The position numbers were made by a program, and so were the translations under genes. This document shows, in pieces, positions 35,520 to 45,395 of a stretch of 64,000 bases of DNA. Under the pieces are notes generated by a model that saw nothing but the letters and a program-made list of their open reading frames with translations, was not told where the DNA came from and made no database searches. Numbering within the stretch: the stretch's first letter is position 1; every line of letters starts with the position of its first letter. Origin of the DNA: Sphingomonas metalli. Its GTDB lineage: Bacteria > Pseudomonadota > Alphaproteobacteria > Sphingomonadales > Sphingomonadaceae. Location of the stretch: contig NZ_BMIH01000003.1 of the NCBI RefSeq assembly GCF_014641735.1, forward strand, positions 682,001 to 746,000. Reading direction: 5' to 3'.

Positions 35520-36215
35520 ATGCCCGTCAGCCTTATCTGCCTCGATGCGGACGATACGCTCTGGCATAACATGCGCTTCTTCGAGGAGACCGAGCGGGCG
35601 TTGACGGCCATGCTCGCGCCCTTCGCCGAGGAGCCCGCCGCGCGTGCGGCGTTGCAGGCATGCGAGATCCGCAACCTGCCGCATTACGGCTATGGCGCGA
35701 AGAGCTTCACCCTCTCGATGATCGAGACCGCGCTCGAACTCGGCGGCGACGCCCTCCCCGCCCGCGTCGTTTCAGAGATCCTCGCCGCCGGCCGCCGGCT
35801 GCTGGCGCATCCCGTCGAACTGCTCGGCGGGATCGAGGCGACGCTCGATGCGCTCGCCGCGCGCGCACGGCTGGTGCTGGTGACCAAGGGCGACCTGTTC
35901 CATCAGGAGGCGAAGCTTGCCGCCTCCGGCCTCGGCGAACGTTTCTCTGGCGTCGAGATCGTCAGCGACAAGACGGCTGCCACCTTCACCCGCCTGTTCG
36001 AACGCTATGGCGTCCGCCCGGACGAGGCGGTGATGGCGGGCGATTCGATGCGCTCGGACGTGCTGCCCGCGCTCGCCGCCGGCGCCTATGCCGCCTTTAT
36101 CCCGCAGCCGCTGGCGTGGAGCCACGAACGGGGCGAACGGCCGAGCGACCATCCGCGCTTCCGCGAGCTCGGCAGCCTCGGCGAACTGCCCGGTTGGATC
36201 GACACGCTGCCCTGA
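35520..36215 (+). CDS. HAD-superfamily hydrolase
   Basis: 231 residues from the ATG at 35520. Motif I is DADDTLWHN (nucleophile Asp9), motif II lies in LVLVTKGDLFHQE, the Lys of motif III in IVSDKTAATF and motif IV in VMAGDSMRSDVLPAL. The DADDTLW variant is typical of a YjjG/phosphatase-like group. It lies close behind ychF and is probably co-transcribed. Substrate unknown; a small phosphorylated metabolite or nucleotide is expected for the family. Confidence 0.9.
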   Translation: MPVSLICLDADDTLWHNMRFFEETERALTAMLAPFAEEPAARAALQACEIRNLPHYGYGAKSFTLSMIETALELGGDALPARVVSEILAAGRRLLAHPVELLGGIEATLDALAARARLVLVTKGDLFHQEAKLAASGLGERFSGVEIVSDKTAATFTRLFERYGVRPDEAVMAGDSMRSDVLPALAAGAYAAFIPQPLAWSHERGERPSDHPRFRELGSLGELPGWIDTLP

Positions 36216-36287
36216 TCCGCGACGCCCATTTGCGTGTCCCGCAAATCGGCCTAGCCTGAGGTCGATTAGCGGGAGGATGCGAGAACA

Positions 36288-36737
36288 ATGCGCTATTTCG
36301 AGGATGTCGCCGTCGGCGATACGGCCAGCTTCGGTCACTACCGCGTCGATCGCGACGAGGCGATCGACTTCGCCCGGCGCTACGACCCCCAGCCCTTCCA
36401 CCTGTCCGACGAGGCTGCGGCGCAGACCCATTTCGGCCGATTGTCGGCGAGCGGCTGGCACACCTGCGCGATGACGATGGCGATGGTGGTCGAGGGGATC
36501 AAGGAGCGGCAGGAAGCCAGCCTCGGCTCGCCGGGCATCGACGAACTCCGCTGGTTGAAGCCGGTCTATCCCGGCGACACGCTGACCTGTCACACCGAAG
36601 TGATCGACACGCGCGCCTCCGCCAGCCGGCCCGAAATGGGCTTCATCAAGACGCGGATCACTGTTTCCAACCAGGACGCCCAGCCGGTGCTCCGCTTCAT
36701 CGCGACCTCGATGCTGGCGACCCGGCCGGTTGAGTGA
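36288..36737 (+). CDS. MaoC-family dehydratase
   Basis: 149 residues with a single hot-dog fold. The signature RRYDPQPFHLSDEAAAQTHF contains the Asp/His pair of the hydratase-2 motif, followed by LSASGWHTCAMTM. Members hydrate enoyl-CoA thioesters or act as dehydratases. The start follows GGGAGG 11 bases upstream. Third in a co-directional set with ychF and the HAD hydrolase, but the 72-bp gap suggests its own promoter. Pathway unknown. Confidence 0.9.
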   Translation: MRYFEDVAVGDTASFGHYRVDRDEAIDFARRYDPQPFHLSDEAAAQTHFGRLSASGWHTCAMTMAMVVEGIKERQEASLGSPGIDELRWLKPVYPGDTLTCHTEVIDTRASASRPEMGFIKTRITVSNQDAQPVLRFIATSMLATRPVE

Positions 36738-36788
36738 GGTGTCGATCCCGTGGAGGCGCGGGGTGGCGGTCTGCCTCCCCGAGCCACT

Positions 36789-37364
36789 TCACTGCCGCGA
36801 CGGCCCGCGTCGTCCCACGCGACCGTCGCCGCCACCGCGGGACGCCCTGTTCTCCCGCAGCGTCTGGCGATAGTCGCGCCGCACGTCCCCACGGAACTCG
36901 CGCCGTGCGTCGCGGCGGCCGTCGCGGAACTGCTGCCGGTCGATCGTGCCGTTGCGTAACGCCTCGCGATTGGCGGTCAGATCACCCCGATAGTCCCGCC
37001 GCTCGGCCCGATAGTCGCGGCGGAAGTCGCCCCAGTTCTCGCGGACCTGGCCGCTGCCGCGCCGGCCCGACCAATAGCGGCGCTGCGCGTCGTTCCAGCG
37101 ATAGCGCTGGCGGTTGCGGTCGTACACATAGACGCCGTTGCCCGGGTAATAATAGTCGCCGTACCAGCCATAGCCGGCCGGCGCCCAGCCATAGCCGCGT
37201 GTGCCATAGCCGTAGCCATAGCTGTCATAATAGGGATCGTAATAGCCTGCGCCGCTGCTGATCCCGACGCCCAGGCCCGAATAGCCATAGCCGTCGGTGC
37301 AGGCGGACACGCCGAACAGCAAACCCGCCGCGATACCGATCCATCCGATGCGATGAAGGTTCAT
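36789..37364 (-). CDS. Tyr/Gly-rich lipoprotein with Arg/Asp-rich tail
   Basis: 191 residues from the ATG at 37364. The lipobox LLFGVSAC puts the lipidated Cys near residue 22. The following 60 residues are Tyr/Gly-rich (YYDPYYDSYGYGYGTRGYGW), then a strongly charged region of RDYRAERRDYRGD-type repeats continues to the C-terminus. Similar secreted low-complexity proteins are common in sphingomonads; their function is unknown. The composition suggests an unstructured cell-envelope protein. It converges with the MaoC gene and lies downstream of the petABC operon. Confidence 0.75.
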   Translation of the reverse strand: MNLHRIGWIGIAAGLLFGVSACTDGYGYSGLGVGISSGAGYYDPYYDSYGYGYGTRGYGWAPAGYGWYGDYYYPGNGVYVYDRNRQRYRWNDAQRRYWSGRRGSGQVRENWGDFRRDYRAERRDYRGDLTANREALRNGTIDRQQFRDGRRDARREFRGDVRRDYRQTLRENRASRGGGDGRVGRRGPSRQ

Positions 37365-37566
37365 CCAACCTCTCCCAACTCGAGGCTCGCGGCCGATACG
37401 CGCCGCGGATGAACTGCAAACGAGTGCCGTGGCTTGCGAGTTCCTGAGGCCGCCCGGCGGCGCCTGACGCAGCCCCTTCCAACGCGAAAGGGGCGACACC
37501 CGCGGTGCCGCCCCCCTCTCGCATCCGTCCAGCCGCCGGCGATCTCGCCGATGCGACTGTTGGACC

Positions 37567-37587
37567 GTGAAACCATCAATGTTTCAC
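37567..37587 (-). terminator. Stem-loop across the petC stop codon
   Basis: GTGAAAC and GTTTCAC form a perfect 7-bp stem around a 7-base loop that contains the petC stop codon. No T-tract follows, so it is only a possible terminator or 3'-end stabiliser of the petABC message. Confidence 0.3.
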
Positions 37588-38424
37588 GTCGCGCCACACA
37601 TTCTGGTACGCGCCCCAGGCGAGGAAGCAGAAGATCGCAATGAAGATCACCGAGGCGAAGCCTGCCGCGTGGCGCTTCTCCAGCTTGGGCTCGGCGGTCC
37701 AGGTCAGGAAGGCGGAGACGTCGCGCGCCATCTGCTCGCGCGTCGCCTTGGTGCCGTCGGCATAGGTGACCTGACCGTCCGCCGTCAGCGGCGGCGGCAT
37801 CGCGATGTTGAGGTTCGCGAAATACGGGTTGTAGTGCAGCCCGTTCGGGGTCTTGGCGTCCGGGAACTTCTTCAGCAGCTCCGCCGGCTGCGGGCGATAG
37901 GCATCGGGGCCGACCAGCGAATAGACATAGTTGGAACCGTCATGCCGCGCCTTGGTCATCAGCGACAGGTCGGGCGGCAGCGCGTTGTTGTTCGCGGCGC
38001 GGGCGGCGACCTCGTTCGCGAAGGGCGACGGGAAGCGATCGGACGGCACGTTCTTGCGCGTCGCCGCCTCGCCCGTCTCCGGGTTCACGCTGGGCTGCTC
38101 GATCACCCATTGGGTGGCGATCGCCTTCACCTCGGCCTCGGAATAGCCGATCTCTTCCAGGTCGCGGAACGAGACATATTTCAGGCTGTGGCAGGCCGCG
38201 CAGACTTCCTTGTAGACCTGGAAGCCGCGCTGCACCTGCTGGCGGTCGAACGTGCCGAAATAGCCCGCCGACTGCAGCCGCGCATCCTTGGGATGCAGGT
38301 GGAACTCATGCTCGGCGGTCTCGGGCGCGGGGTTCTGGATGGCATCCTTCGCGGTGAAGAACAGGGCGATCGCCAGCACGCCGACAAAGGCGAAGCCGAT
38401 CAGGGTCGAAATTGCGCGAACCAT
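37576..38424 (-). CDS. petC: Cytochrome c1 of the bc1 complex
   Basis: 282 residues from the ATG at 38424 (MVRAISTLIGFAFVG). A hydrophobic N-terminal segment precedes the heme c site CAACHSLKYVSF. PPDLSLMTKAR is the conserved region after the heme, and the C-terminus holds the single anchoring helix (FASVIFIAIFCFLAWGAY) ending in WRDVKH. It accepts electrons from the Rieske centre and passes them to cytochrome c. Third gene of petABC, 19 bp after petB. Confidence 0.97.
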   Translation of the reverse strand: MVRAISTLIGFAFVGVLAIALFFTAKDAIQNPAPETAEHEFHLHPKDARLQSAGYFGTFDRQQVQRGFQVYKEVCAACHSLKYVSFRDLEEIGYSEAEVKAIATQWVIEQPSVNPETGEAATRKNVPSDRFPSPFANEVAARAANNNALPPDLSLMTKARHDGSNYVYSLVGPDAYRPQPAELLKKFPDAKTPNGLHYNPYFANLNIAMPPPLTADGQVTYADGTKATREQMARDVSAFLTWTAEPKLEKRHAAGFASVIFIAIFCFLAWGAYQNVWRDVKH

Positions 38425-38443
38425 GGTGTGGTGCCTGTCCTTC

Positions 38444-39733
38444 TCAGTTCGACGCCAGAGCGGTCTTGGCCGGGCTGGTGCCGCCATGCTTGGTCAGCAC
38501 CGCCTCGGTGATCGAGCCGGGCAGCGGCCGCGGCCGCTCCGAGCGCGAAACCCAGGGCAGGATGATGAGGAAGTGCGCGAAGTAATAGGCCGTGGCGAGC
38601 TGCCCCAGCATCACGTTGCGCGCATTCGCCTCGGCGCCGCCGACATAGCCGAGCACCAGCACGTCGACCAGCAGCACAATCAGAAAGGTGCGATACTTCG
38701 GCCGGAAGTTGGCCGAACGGACCGGCGAGCTGTCCAGCCAGGGCAGGAAGAACAGCAGCAGGATCGAGCCGAACATCGCCAGCACGCCCCACAGCTTGGC
38801 CGGCAGGATGAAGTCGGCGGTGAAGCTCTTCAGGATCGCGTAGAAGGGCAGGAAATACCATTCGGGCACGATGTGCGCGGGCGTCGAGAGCGGGTTCGCC
38901 TCGATATAATTGTCCGGATGGCCGAGCAGGTTCGGGCTGAAGAACAGCAGCAGCGCGAAGACCAGGAAGAACACGCCCAGCCCCACCGCATCCTTGGCGG
39001 TGTAATAGGGGTGGAAGGGCACCGTGTCCTGCTCGCCCTTCACATCGACGCCGGTCGGGTTGTTCGAGCCGGGGATGTGGAGCGCCCAGATGTGCAGGAT
39101 GATCACCCCCGCAGTCACGAACGGCAGCAGATAGTGGAGCGAGAAGAAGCGGTTGAGCGCGGCATTGTCCGGCGCATAGCCGCCCAGCAGCCAGACGCGG
39201 ATCGTCTCGCCCACCAGCGGGATCGCCGAGAAGAAACCGGTGATCACCTGCGCGCCCCAGAAGCTCATCTGCCCCCAGGGGAGCACATAGCCCATGAAGG
39301 CGGTGGCCATCATCAGGAGGAAGATCACGACGCCGAGCAGCCACACCATCTCGCGCGGGGCCTTGTAGGAGCCGTAATAGAGGCCGCGGGAAATGTGGAT
39401 GTAGACGACCAGCAGGAACATCGACGCGCCGTTGGCGTGCGCATAGCGCAGGAACCAGCCGGCATTGACGTCGCGCATGATGCTCTCGACCGAGCCGAAG
39501 GCGACCCCGGCATTCGCGGCATAATGCATCGCCAAGACGATGCCGGTGATGATCTGGATGCCGAGCGCCGCGCCCGCGAGCACGCCGAAGTTCCAGAAAT
39601 AGTTGAGGTTGCGCGGCACGGGATAGCCGGCACCGACCGCATTGTAGACGAGGCGCGGCAGCGGCAGCTTCTCGTCCAGCCACCGCATCAGCGGCTGCTT
39701 CGGCTCATAATGCTTGGCCCAGGGAAAGCTCAT
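38444..39733 (-). CDS. petB: Cytochrome b of the bc1 complex
   Basis: 429 residues. Eight membrane helices are expected. [20 protein letters not shown] and [20 protein letters not shown] show the heme- and Qo-site regions, and the PEWY motif of the Qo site is present ([14 protein letters not shown]). It oxidises ubiquinol and moves electrons between two b hemes. Middle gene of petABC, 14 bp after petA. Length is usual for Alphaproteobacteria. Confidence 0.98.
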   Translation of the reverse strand: MSFPWAKHYEPKQPLMRWLDEKLPLPRLVYNAVGAGYPVPRNLNYFWNFGVLAGAALGIQIITGIVLAMHYAANAGVAFGSVESIMRDVNAGWFLRYAHANGASMFLLVVYIHISRGLYYGSYKAPREMVWLLGVVIFLLMMATAFMGYVLPWGQMSFWGAQVITGFFSAIPLVGETIRVWLLGGYAPDNAALNRFFSLHYLLPFVTAGVIILHIWALHIPGSNNPTGVDVKGEQDTVPFHPYYTAKDAVGLGVFFLVFALLLFFSPNLLGHPDNYIEANPLSTPAHIVPEWYFLPFYAILKSFTADFILPAKLWGVLAMFGSILLLFFLPWLDSSPVRSANFRPKYRTFLIVLLVDVLVLGYVGGAEANARNVMLGQLATAYYFAHFLIILPWVSRSERPRPLPGSITEAVLTKHGGTSPAKTALASN

Positions 39734-39747
39734 CTCGACAGTCTCCC

Positions 39748-40332
39748 TCAGCCGACCGTGACGACGGTGTCGGAATTGAAGTTATAGTCGGGCACGTGCA
39801 GGTTCTGCGGCGCAGGTCCCTGCCGGATGCGCCCGGCGGTGTCATAGGCCGAGCCGTGGCACGGGCAGAAATAGCCGCCGAACGGCCCCTTGTTCTCGCC
39901 CTCGCCCGCGCCCAGCGGCACGCAGCCCAGATGGGTGCAGACCCCCAGCGTGATCAGCCAGTTCTTCTTGCCCGGCTTGGTGCGCTCTTCCAGCGACTGG
40001 GGATCGCGCAGCGTGTTGACGGGTACGGCATCCGCCGCGGCGATTTCGGCCGGGGTCAGGTTGCGCACGAACAGGGGCTGCTTGCGGAAGCTGGACTTGA
40101 TCGCCTGGCCCGGCGCGATCTTCGAGATGTCGATCTCGGTCGAGGACTGGGCGAGCACGTCGGCGGACGGATTCATCTGATTGACGAGCGGCAGGACGAT
40201 GGCGATCCCGCCCACCCCGGCAAAGGCGACGGCGGCGACGTTCAGGAAGTCGCGACGGCGCGGATCATGGGTTTCCTCATCGAGAAGCGCCGGGTTTTCG
40301 CCCGGAGGAAGCTGATCGTCGACAGTCGCCAT
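39748..40332 (-). CDS. petA: Ubiquinol-cytochrome c reductase Rieske iron-sulfur subunit
   Basis: 194 residues. The N-terminus has a twin-arginine motif ([17 protein letters not shown], about 24-40) for Tat export and anchoring. The 2Fe-2S ligands lie in CTHLGCVP and CPCHGSAYD. First gene of the petABC operon. Transcription starts within the 178-bp gap to the divergent trmL gene. Confidence 0.98.
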   Translation of the reverse strand: MATVDDQLPPGENPALLDEETHDPRRRDFLNVAAVAFAGVGGIAIVLPLVNQMNPSADVLAQSSTEIDISKIAPGQAIKSSFRKQPLFVRNLTPAEIAAADAVPVNTLRDPQSLEERTKPGKKNWLITLGVCTHLGCVPLGAGEGENKGPFGGYFCPCHGSAYDTAGRIRQGPAPQNLHVPDYNFNSDTVVTVG

Positions 40333-40510
40333 TCACCAATACCCTCACCTGATCGCGGGTTTCCCGACGCGCTCTTGATGCGTTCGCCCACCGGCCGGAT
40401 GCCATCCCCATGGCAGGCCTGCGGCTTCTGTTAGCCGCGCGCGTCGCGCTTTGCCAACAGCATTTTCATGTCGCTTCTGGTCTCCGCCACCCTTCGCTAA
40501 GGCGGTGGCC

Positions 40511-40957
40511 ATGCGGATCGCGCTCCACCAGCCCGACATCGCCGGCAACGTCGGCACCATCCTGCGCACCGCCGCCTGTCTGGGGGTGGCGGTCGACCTG
40601 ATCGAGCCGATGGGCTTCCCGTTCGGCGATCGCGCGCTCGCCCGCGCGGGAATGGACTATGCCGCCAAGGCCGCCGTCGTGCGCCATGCCGACTGGGACA
40701 CCTTCGCCGAACGTACGACCGGACGGATCGTGCTGCTCACCGCCACCGGCGCGATCCCGCTGCCCGCCGCGACCTTCGCGCCCGACGACATCCTGCTGCT
40801 CGGGTCCGAGGGCGCCGGCGTGCCACCCCATGTCCATGCCCGCGCCGATCTGCGCGTCCGCATTCCGATGCGCCCCGGCTTCCGCTCGCTGAACGTCGCG
40901 GTCGCGGCCGGCATCGTCCTGGCCGAGGCATTGCGCCAGACCGGCTGGCCGGACTGA
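40511..40957 (+). CDS. trmL: tRNA (cytidine(34)-2'-O)-methyltransferase
   Basis: 148 residues from the ATG at 40511. The SPOUT knot motifs are clear: HQPDIAGNVGTILRTAACLG, LLLGSEGAGVP and RIPMRPGFRSLNVAVAAGIV. It methylates the wobble ribose of tRNA-Leu isoacceptors. Divergent from petA. The start gives the expected length and the family N-terminus MRIALHQPDIAGN. Confidence 0.95.
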   Translation: MRIALHQPDIAGNVGTILRTAACLGVAVDLIEPMGFPFGDRALARAGMDYAAKAAVVRHADWDTFAERTTGRIVLLTATGAIPLPAATFAPDDILLLGSEGAGVPPHVHARADLRVRIPMRPGFRSLNVAVAAGIVLAEALRQTGWPD

Positions 40958-40998
40958 CCCCCTTCCCCCCTTGCCCCGCAATGCGCTAGCCGGGCGCC

Positions 40999-41841
40999 AT
41001 GATACTGGACGAGGAACAGACCGCCGCCCGCCAATGGTTCGAGGCACTGCGCGATCGTATCTGCGCCGCCTTCGAGGCGATCGAGGCGGACGCCGGTTCG
41101 GACGCGCGCTTCGACTATATCGCCTGGGACCGCGCCGACCCGTCCGGTGCGCCGGGCGGCGGCGGCGTGCGCGGGGTGATGAAGGGCCGGGTCTTCGAGA
41201 AGGTCGGGGTCAACGTCTCGACGGTCGGGGGCACCTTCGACGGCGAGTTCGGCAAGACCATCTATGGCGCTGCGGACGATCCGCGCTTCTTCGCCACCGG
41301 CATCAGCCTGGTCGCGCATATGGCCAATCCGCACGTGCCCGCGGTGCACATGAATACGCGCTTCCTCGCCACGACGCGGCGCTGGTTCGGCGGCGGGGCC
41401 GACCTCAACCCGCCGCTGCCGTTCGCCGAGGATACGGCGGACTTCCACGCGGCCTTGCGATCGGCCTGCGAGGCGCATCCGGGCACCGGCGACTATCCGC
41501 GCTTCCGGCAATGGGCGGACGATTATTTCTTCATCCCCCATCGCGGGGTCCATCGCGGGGTCGGCGGCATCTTCTACGACCATCTGGAGGGGCCGTTCGA
41601 CGCCGGCTTCGCCTTCACCCGCGCAGTGGGCGAGGCGTTTCTGGACATCTACCCCCGCATCGTGCGTCGGCGGATGGATACGCCCTTCACGCCCGAGGAA
41701 TTGGAGGTGCAGCGCGCCTGGCGCGGGCGCTATGCCGAATTCAACCTCGTCTACGACCGCGGCACGCTGTTCGGGCTGAAGACCGGGGGCAATGTGGACG
41801 CGATCCTGATGAGCCTGCCCCCGGTCGCGACCTGGGCGTGA
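40999..41841 (+). CDS. hemF: Oxygen-dependent coproporphyrinogen III oxidase
   Basis: 280 residues. Family landmarks include AVHMNTRFLATT, WFGGGADLNPPLPF, DDYFFIPHRGVHRGVGGIFY and YDRGTLFGLKTGGNVDAILM. It decarboxylates coproporphyrinogen III to protoporphyrinogen IX in heme synthesis using O2. Slightly shorter at the N-terminus than E. coli HemF, which is normal. A GNAT gene overlaps or abuts its stop codon. Confidence 0.97.
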   Translation: MILDEEQTAARQWFEALRDRICAAFEAIEADAGSDARFDYIAWDRADPSGAPGGGGVRGVMKGRVFEKVGVNVSTVGGTFDGEFGKTIYGAADDPRFFATGISLVAHMANPHVPAVHMNTRFLATTRRWFGGGADLNPPLPFAEDTADFHAALRSACEAHPGTGDYPRFRQWADDYFFIPHRGVHRGVGGIFYDHLEGPFDAGFAFTRAVGEAFLDIYPRIVRRRMDTPFTPEELEVQRAWRGRYAEFNLVYDRGTLFGLKTGGNVDAILMSLPPVATWA

Positions 41842-41846
41842 CGGTG

Positions 41847-42455
41847 ATGCGCTCCGCCTGCCTGACCACCCTGTCCGGCGATCAGGTCGCGACGATCGTC
41901 ACGACTCTGGAGATGCGGCGGCGCCCGCCGCTTCGCCCGGTGCCGCCCTCCCCCTTCCGCCTGGTCCGCTGGGAGGCCCCGGCGCCGGCGCGCTACCGTG
42001 CATTGTTCGAGCGGGTCGGCGCGCCGTGGCTCTGGTTCTCCCGGCTGGTGATGGACGACGCGGCGCTCGTCGCGATCGTCCACGATCCCGCGGTGCAGGT
42101 ATTCGCGATCACGGACCCGGCGGGGATCGAGGTCGGCATGCTGGAGCTCGACTTCCGCCACGCCGGGGCGTGCGAGCTCGGCTATGTCGGGTTCGTGCCC
42201 GAGCTGGCAGGCAAGGGCCATGGCGCATGGCTGATGGCGGAAGCGCTGATGCGGGCGTGGCGCAAGGGGGTCGAGCGCGTGTGGGTGCACACCTGCACGC
42301 TCGACCATCCCGCCGCGCTCGGCTTCTATCGCCGCCATGGCTTCGTCGCGATCGGCCGCGCGATCGAGACCTTCCCCGATCCGCGCGTGCTCGGCATCCT
42401 GCCCGCAGACGCCGCGCCGCAGATCCCTCTGCTGGCGCAGCCACGGGCTCAATAG
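41847..42455 (+). CDS. GNAT-family N-acetyltransferase
   Basis: 202 residues from the ATG at 41847; the GTG at 41838 overlaps the hemF stop and is an alternative. The acetyl-CoA-binding part is LGYVGFVPELAGKGHGAWLM (motif A form), with HTCTLDHPAALGFYRRHGFV as motif B. The substrate cannot be inferred. It is coupled to hemF and converges with a membrane protein gene, the two overlapping by seven bases. Confidence 0.9.
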   Translation: MRSACLTTLSGDQVATIVTTLEMRRRPPLRPVPPSPFRLVRWEAPAPARYRALFERVGAPWLWFSRLVMDDAALVAIVHDPAVQVFAITDPAGIEVGMLELDFRHAGACELGYVGFVPELAGKGHGAWLMAEALMRAWRKGVERVWVHTCTLDHPAALGFYRRHGFVAIGRAIETFPDPRVLGILPADAAPQIPLLAQPRAQ

Positions 42456-43258
42456 GCGGGGTCTTCCTCCGCAACGGCCGCGACGTAGAGCTGCGCGGTG
42501 AAGGCCGCCGCGACCACGGTGAAGGCGGTCGTCACCGCCGCCCCGGCCGCCGCCGCGACGAACGCGGTGACCACTTGCCCGCCCTGTCCCAGGATCAGGC
42601 GGAAGACCAGCCCCACCACCGACTGAACCGCCAGCGTCGGGATCAGGACGACGACCCCGAACAGCACCAGCAGCGCCACGAGGCGGAAGGTCATGCCCCG
42701 CGTCAGCCGCCACGAGCGGGCGATCGCGCCCACCCCGCGCCGCTCGTTGAGCACCACGGCATTGAGCAGCAGCATCCGCGCGCCGACGAACAGCAGCACG
42801 ATCAGCAGGATCAGCGAGTAGAGCCCGACAAAGGTCGACAGCTGCGCCGGCATCGACTGCATCGCCGTCTGGCTCGTCAGGTCGACGCCCGCCCGCGCCA
42901 TCATCACGATCGGCGGCACGACCAGCAGGAAGAAGAGAAGGCCGAGCAGCAGCAGTACTCCGACAGCAGGCAGGACGCGGCGGGTCGCCGCATGGCCGGC
43001 ATCGGCCCGCGTCGTGGCGGGATGGGTGGCGATCGCCAGCATGGCCAATTGCCCCCAGACATTGGCGAACAGCACGGCAAGGGCGACCACCATCGCCAGG
43101 ACGGCAGCCGTCGGCGTACCCTTTTTCAGGCCGAGCGACAGGGCGGTATTGACCAGCGACGGCAGGAAGATCGCGACCGCCGCGATCGGCGCCAGGATGC
43201 CGGCGCGCCCGCGCAGCACGTCGGTCGTGCGGTCCCACACCGTGCCCATTCTGACCAT
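42449..43258 (-). CDS. Polytopic membrane protein of unknown function
   Basis: 269 residues from the ATG at 43258; an ATG at 43249 is possible. About six hydrophobic helices are visible, including [20 protein letters not shown] and [20 protein letters not shown]. The conserved-looking cytoplasmic phrase [20 protein letters not shown] resembles the helix-loop region of glycerophosphodiester-phosphodiesterase membrane-domain proteins. No enzymatic domain is present. It is divergent from lipB. Confidence 0.7.
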   Translation of the reverse strand: MVRMGTVWDRTTDVLRGRAGILAPIAAVAIFLPSLVNTALSLGLKKGTPTAAVLAMVVALAVLFANVWGQLAMLAIATHPATTRADAGHAATRRVLPAVGVLLLLGLLFFLLVVPPIVMMARAGVDLTSQTAMQSMPAQLSTFVGLYSLILLIVLLFVGARMLLLNAVVLNERRGVGAIARSWRLTRGMTFRLVALLVLFGVVVLIPTLAVQSVVGLVFRLILGQGGQVVTAFVAAAAGAAVTTAFTVVAAAFTAQLYVAAVAEEDPAY

Positions 43259-43358
43259 CGCTTCGTGCCTCCCTGCCCTGTTCGAGCGACCGTCGATACA
43301 GGTTGGCGGCGATTCCGCCAATGGCGCACCGGTTGCGCCGGCCGGCCCGCCGCGCCAG

Positions 43359-44057
43359 ATGAGATGCGTGACCGACACACCCCTCGACACCCCTGCGACG
43401 ATCCCCGCACCCGAATGGCGCGTGACCGCCGGGCTGACGCCCTATGCCGATGCCCTCGCCGCGATGGAGGCGCGGGTGGAGGCGATCGCCGCCGGCACCG
43501 CGACCGAGCAGATCTGGCTGCTCGAACATCCCCCCGTCTATACCGCAGGTACCAGCGCCGATCCCGCCGAGCTGGTCTCGCCACGCTTTCCGGTGGTGCC
43601 GGCAGGACGCGGCGGCCGCTATACCTATCATGGTCCGGGGCAGCGGGTCGGCTATCTGATGCTCGATCTCGGCAAGCGTGGCCGCGACGTGCGCTGCTTC
43701 GTCCACGGCGTCGAGGGCTGGGTGATCGCGGCGCTCGCGACGCTCGGCATTGAGGCATTCCGCGCGCCCGGGCGCGTCGGCATCTGGACCCACGATCGCG
43801 ACGGGCGGGAAGCCAAGGTCGGCGCGATCGGCGTGCGGGTCCGCCGCTGGGTCACGCTGCACGGATTTGCGATCAACGTCGCGCCGGACCTGTCCCATTT
43901 CGGCGGTATCGTGCCCTGCGGGCTGCCCGACTTTCCGGTCACCAGCCTCGCCGCGCTAGGAAATCCCACGCCACTGGAAACCGTTGACCACGCACTTGCG
44001 TTGACCCTGCCAGGCTTCCTGCAAACTCTTTCTTGTGGGCAACAAAACGAGACTTGA
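43359..44057 (+). CDS. lipB: Lipoyl(octanoyl) transferase
   Basis: 232 residues from the ATG at 43359; a GTG at 43368 is an alternative. Conserved features are [34 protein letters not shown], the lysine in [20 protein letters not shown] and the cysteine in GIVPCGL. It transfers octanoyl from acyl carrier protein to lipoate-dependent enzymes. It is divergent from a membrane-protein gene, and a small lipoprotein gene follows. Confidence 0.96.
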   Translation: MRCVTDTPLDTPATIPAPEWRVTAGLTPYADALAAMEARVEAIAAGTATEQIWLLEHPPVYTAGTSADPAELVSPRFPVVPAGRGGRYTYHGPGQRVGYLMLDLGKRGRDVRCFVHGVEGWVIAALATLGIEAFRAPGRVGIWTHDRDGREAKVGAIGVRVRRWVTLHGFAINVAPDLSHFGGIVPCGLPDFPVTSLAALGNPTPLETVDHALALTLPGFLQTLSCGQQNET

Positions 44058-44148
44058 GGGGCCTGCGTTATCCGGTTAACGTCCATGACGATTTGGGTGT
44101 GAAGGGCACATCGATAGCCTGCCAAATCTCGACACTAGGGAGCTTCCA

Positions 44149-44415
44149 ATGCGTGCACTCATCACCAAGGTTCTGACCGGCTCGATGATCGCCGGCGCCG
44201 CGCTGGCCGTCTCGGCCTGCGGTCCGAAGACCGAGACCACGACCGACAACACGATGGTCACCGACATGAACACCACCGAGGGCATGGACACCATGACCGA
44301 CAACATGACCGCGGTCGACAGCACCGCGAACGGTGGCATGATGGCCAACGACACGATGATGGCGAACGACACCATGATGTCGAACGACAGCACCATGTCG
44401 AACAACATGATGTAA
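44149..44415 (+). CDS. Small Met/Asp/Thr/Asn-rich lipoprotein
   Basis: 88 residues. The signal peptide ends in a lipobox LAVSAC with the modified Cys near residue 24. The mature part is almost entirely built from M, T, D, N and S, with short repeats of the type MMANDTMM and MMSNDSTM. The abundance of Met with acidic residues could bind metals such as copper, but no established motif exists. A rho-independent terminator follows. Function unknown. Confidence 0.7.
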   Translation: MRALITKVLTGSMIAGAALAVSACGPKTETTTDNTMVTDMNTTEGMDTMTDNMTAVDSTANGGMMANDTMMANDTMMSNDSTMSNNMM

Positions 44416-44445
44416 TCTCCCGCTCGGGATTTATGTCAGGATGAG

Positions 44446-44475
44446 GGGCCGTCCGGGCGACCGGGCGGCCCTTCT
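44446..44475 (+). terminator. Rho-independent-like terminator after the small lipoprotein gene
   Basis: GGGCCGTCCGG pairs with CCGGGCGGCCC across GCGA (one G-U pair), followed by CTTCT. It lies 30 bp after the lipoprotein stop codon. Confidence 0.65.
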
Positions 44476-44610
44476 GCGTAGAGGCGCCGCCCCGAAGCGC
44501 GATCGTTACGTTTGCGACGGACGGTTCGGCGCATGCGATGAACAGGCGGGCCGCCCTTGTGCCGAAATGGGCTGCAACGCGGGCGCAAATGCTCTAGATT
44601 CCGCCGCGCA

Positions 44611-45342
44611 ATGTCGATGCGGAGGCGGGTTCAGGTGACGAGTTGGGTGAGGAGCGTAACGGGGGTCGGGACGATGCTGGCGATGATGGCGATGCCGTCA
44701 GGTCCGGCAGCGGCGCAGTTCTTCCTCCAGCATCATGTCTACACGGGCGAGCCGGTCACCGGGGAGGAGCCGGGCATCGCGCAGATCCTGCCCGGCGCCA
44801 CGCCCGAGGAACGACGCGCGGGGCTGATCTGGACGATGCGTTCGGCGCTCAACGTCGCGGCGCTGCAATGCCAGTTCGAGCCGATGCTGCTGACCGTCGG
44901 CAACTATAATGCCGCGCTGCTCGACCATAAGGACGAATTGAAGACGGCCTGGGACACGCTGGGCAAGTATTTCGCGCGGACTGCCAAGACGAAGCGCGAC
45001 GGCCAGATGGCACTCGATAGCTACGGCACCAAGACCTATTCGAGCTTCGCGACCGTGGCGTCGCAATATGGCTTCTGCCGCACCGCTGGCTCGATCGGCC
45101 GGGACGTGCTGTTCGCGCCGCGCGGCAGCTTCGGCGACATCGCGGTCGCGCGGATGCGCGAGCTGCGCAACAGCCTGGTGCCTTATGGCGAGCAGCGCTT
45201 CTCGCGCTACATCAACGCCGTGCCCGTATCGCTGCCCCGCCTCGATCCCGTCTGCTGGAGCAAGAAGGGCGAGTGGGTGGTGAAGAAGTGCGGTGCGATC
45301 GCCTGGGGGCCGGCTGCCGCGCAGATCGCGTCAGCCAACTGA
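44611..45342 (+). CDS. Hypothetical exported protein
   Basis: 243 residues from the ATG at 44611 (an ATG at 44617 would also do). The hydrophobic N-terminus with GTMLAMMAMPSGPAAAQ gives a likely cleavage after AAA. The mature domain is helical with four cysteines: LQCQFEPMLLTVGNYNALLD-like text (LQCQFEPMLLTVGNYNAALL), YGFCRTAGSIG, PVCWSKKG and KKCGAIAW. Disulfides in the periplasm are likely. Sphingomonads carry relatives next to queuosine genes as far as I recall; function unknown. Confidence 0.7.
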   Translation: MSMRRRVQVTSWVRSVTGVGTMLAMMAMPSGPAAAQFFLQHHVYTGEPVTGEEPGIAQILPGATPEERRAGLIWTMRSALNVAALQCQFEPMLLTVGNYNAALLDHKDELKTAWDTLGKYFARTAKTKRDGQMALDSYGTKTYSSFATVASQYGFCRTAGSIGRDVLFAPRGSFGDIAVARMRELRNSLVPYGEQRFSRYINAVPVSLPRLDPVCWSKKGEWVVKKCGAIAWGPAAAQIASAN

Positions 45343-45395
45343 CAGGCGGGGCCGTCGCGTAGGCAGGCGCGACGCCTTCGCCCCCCGATCCAAGT

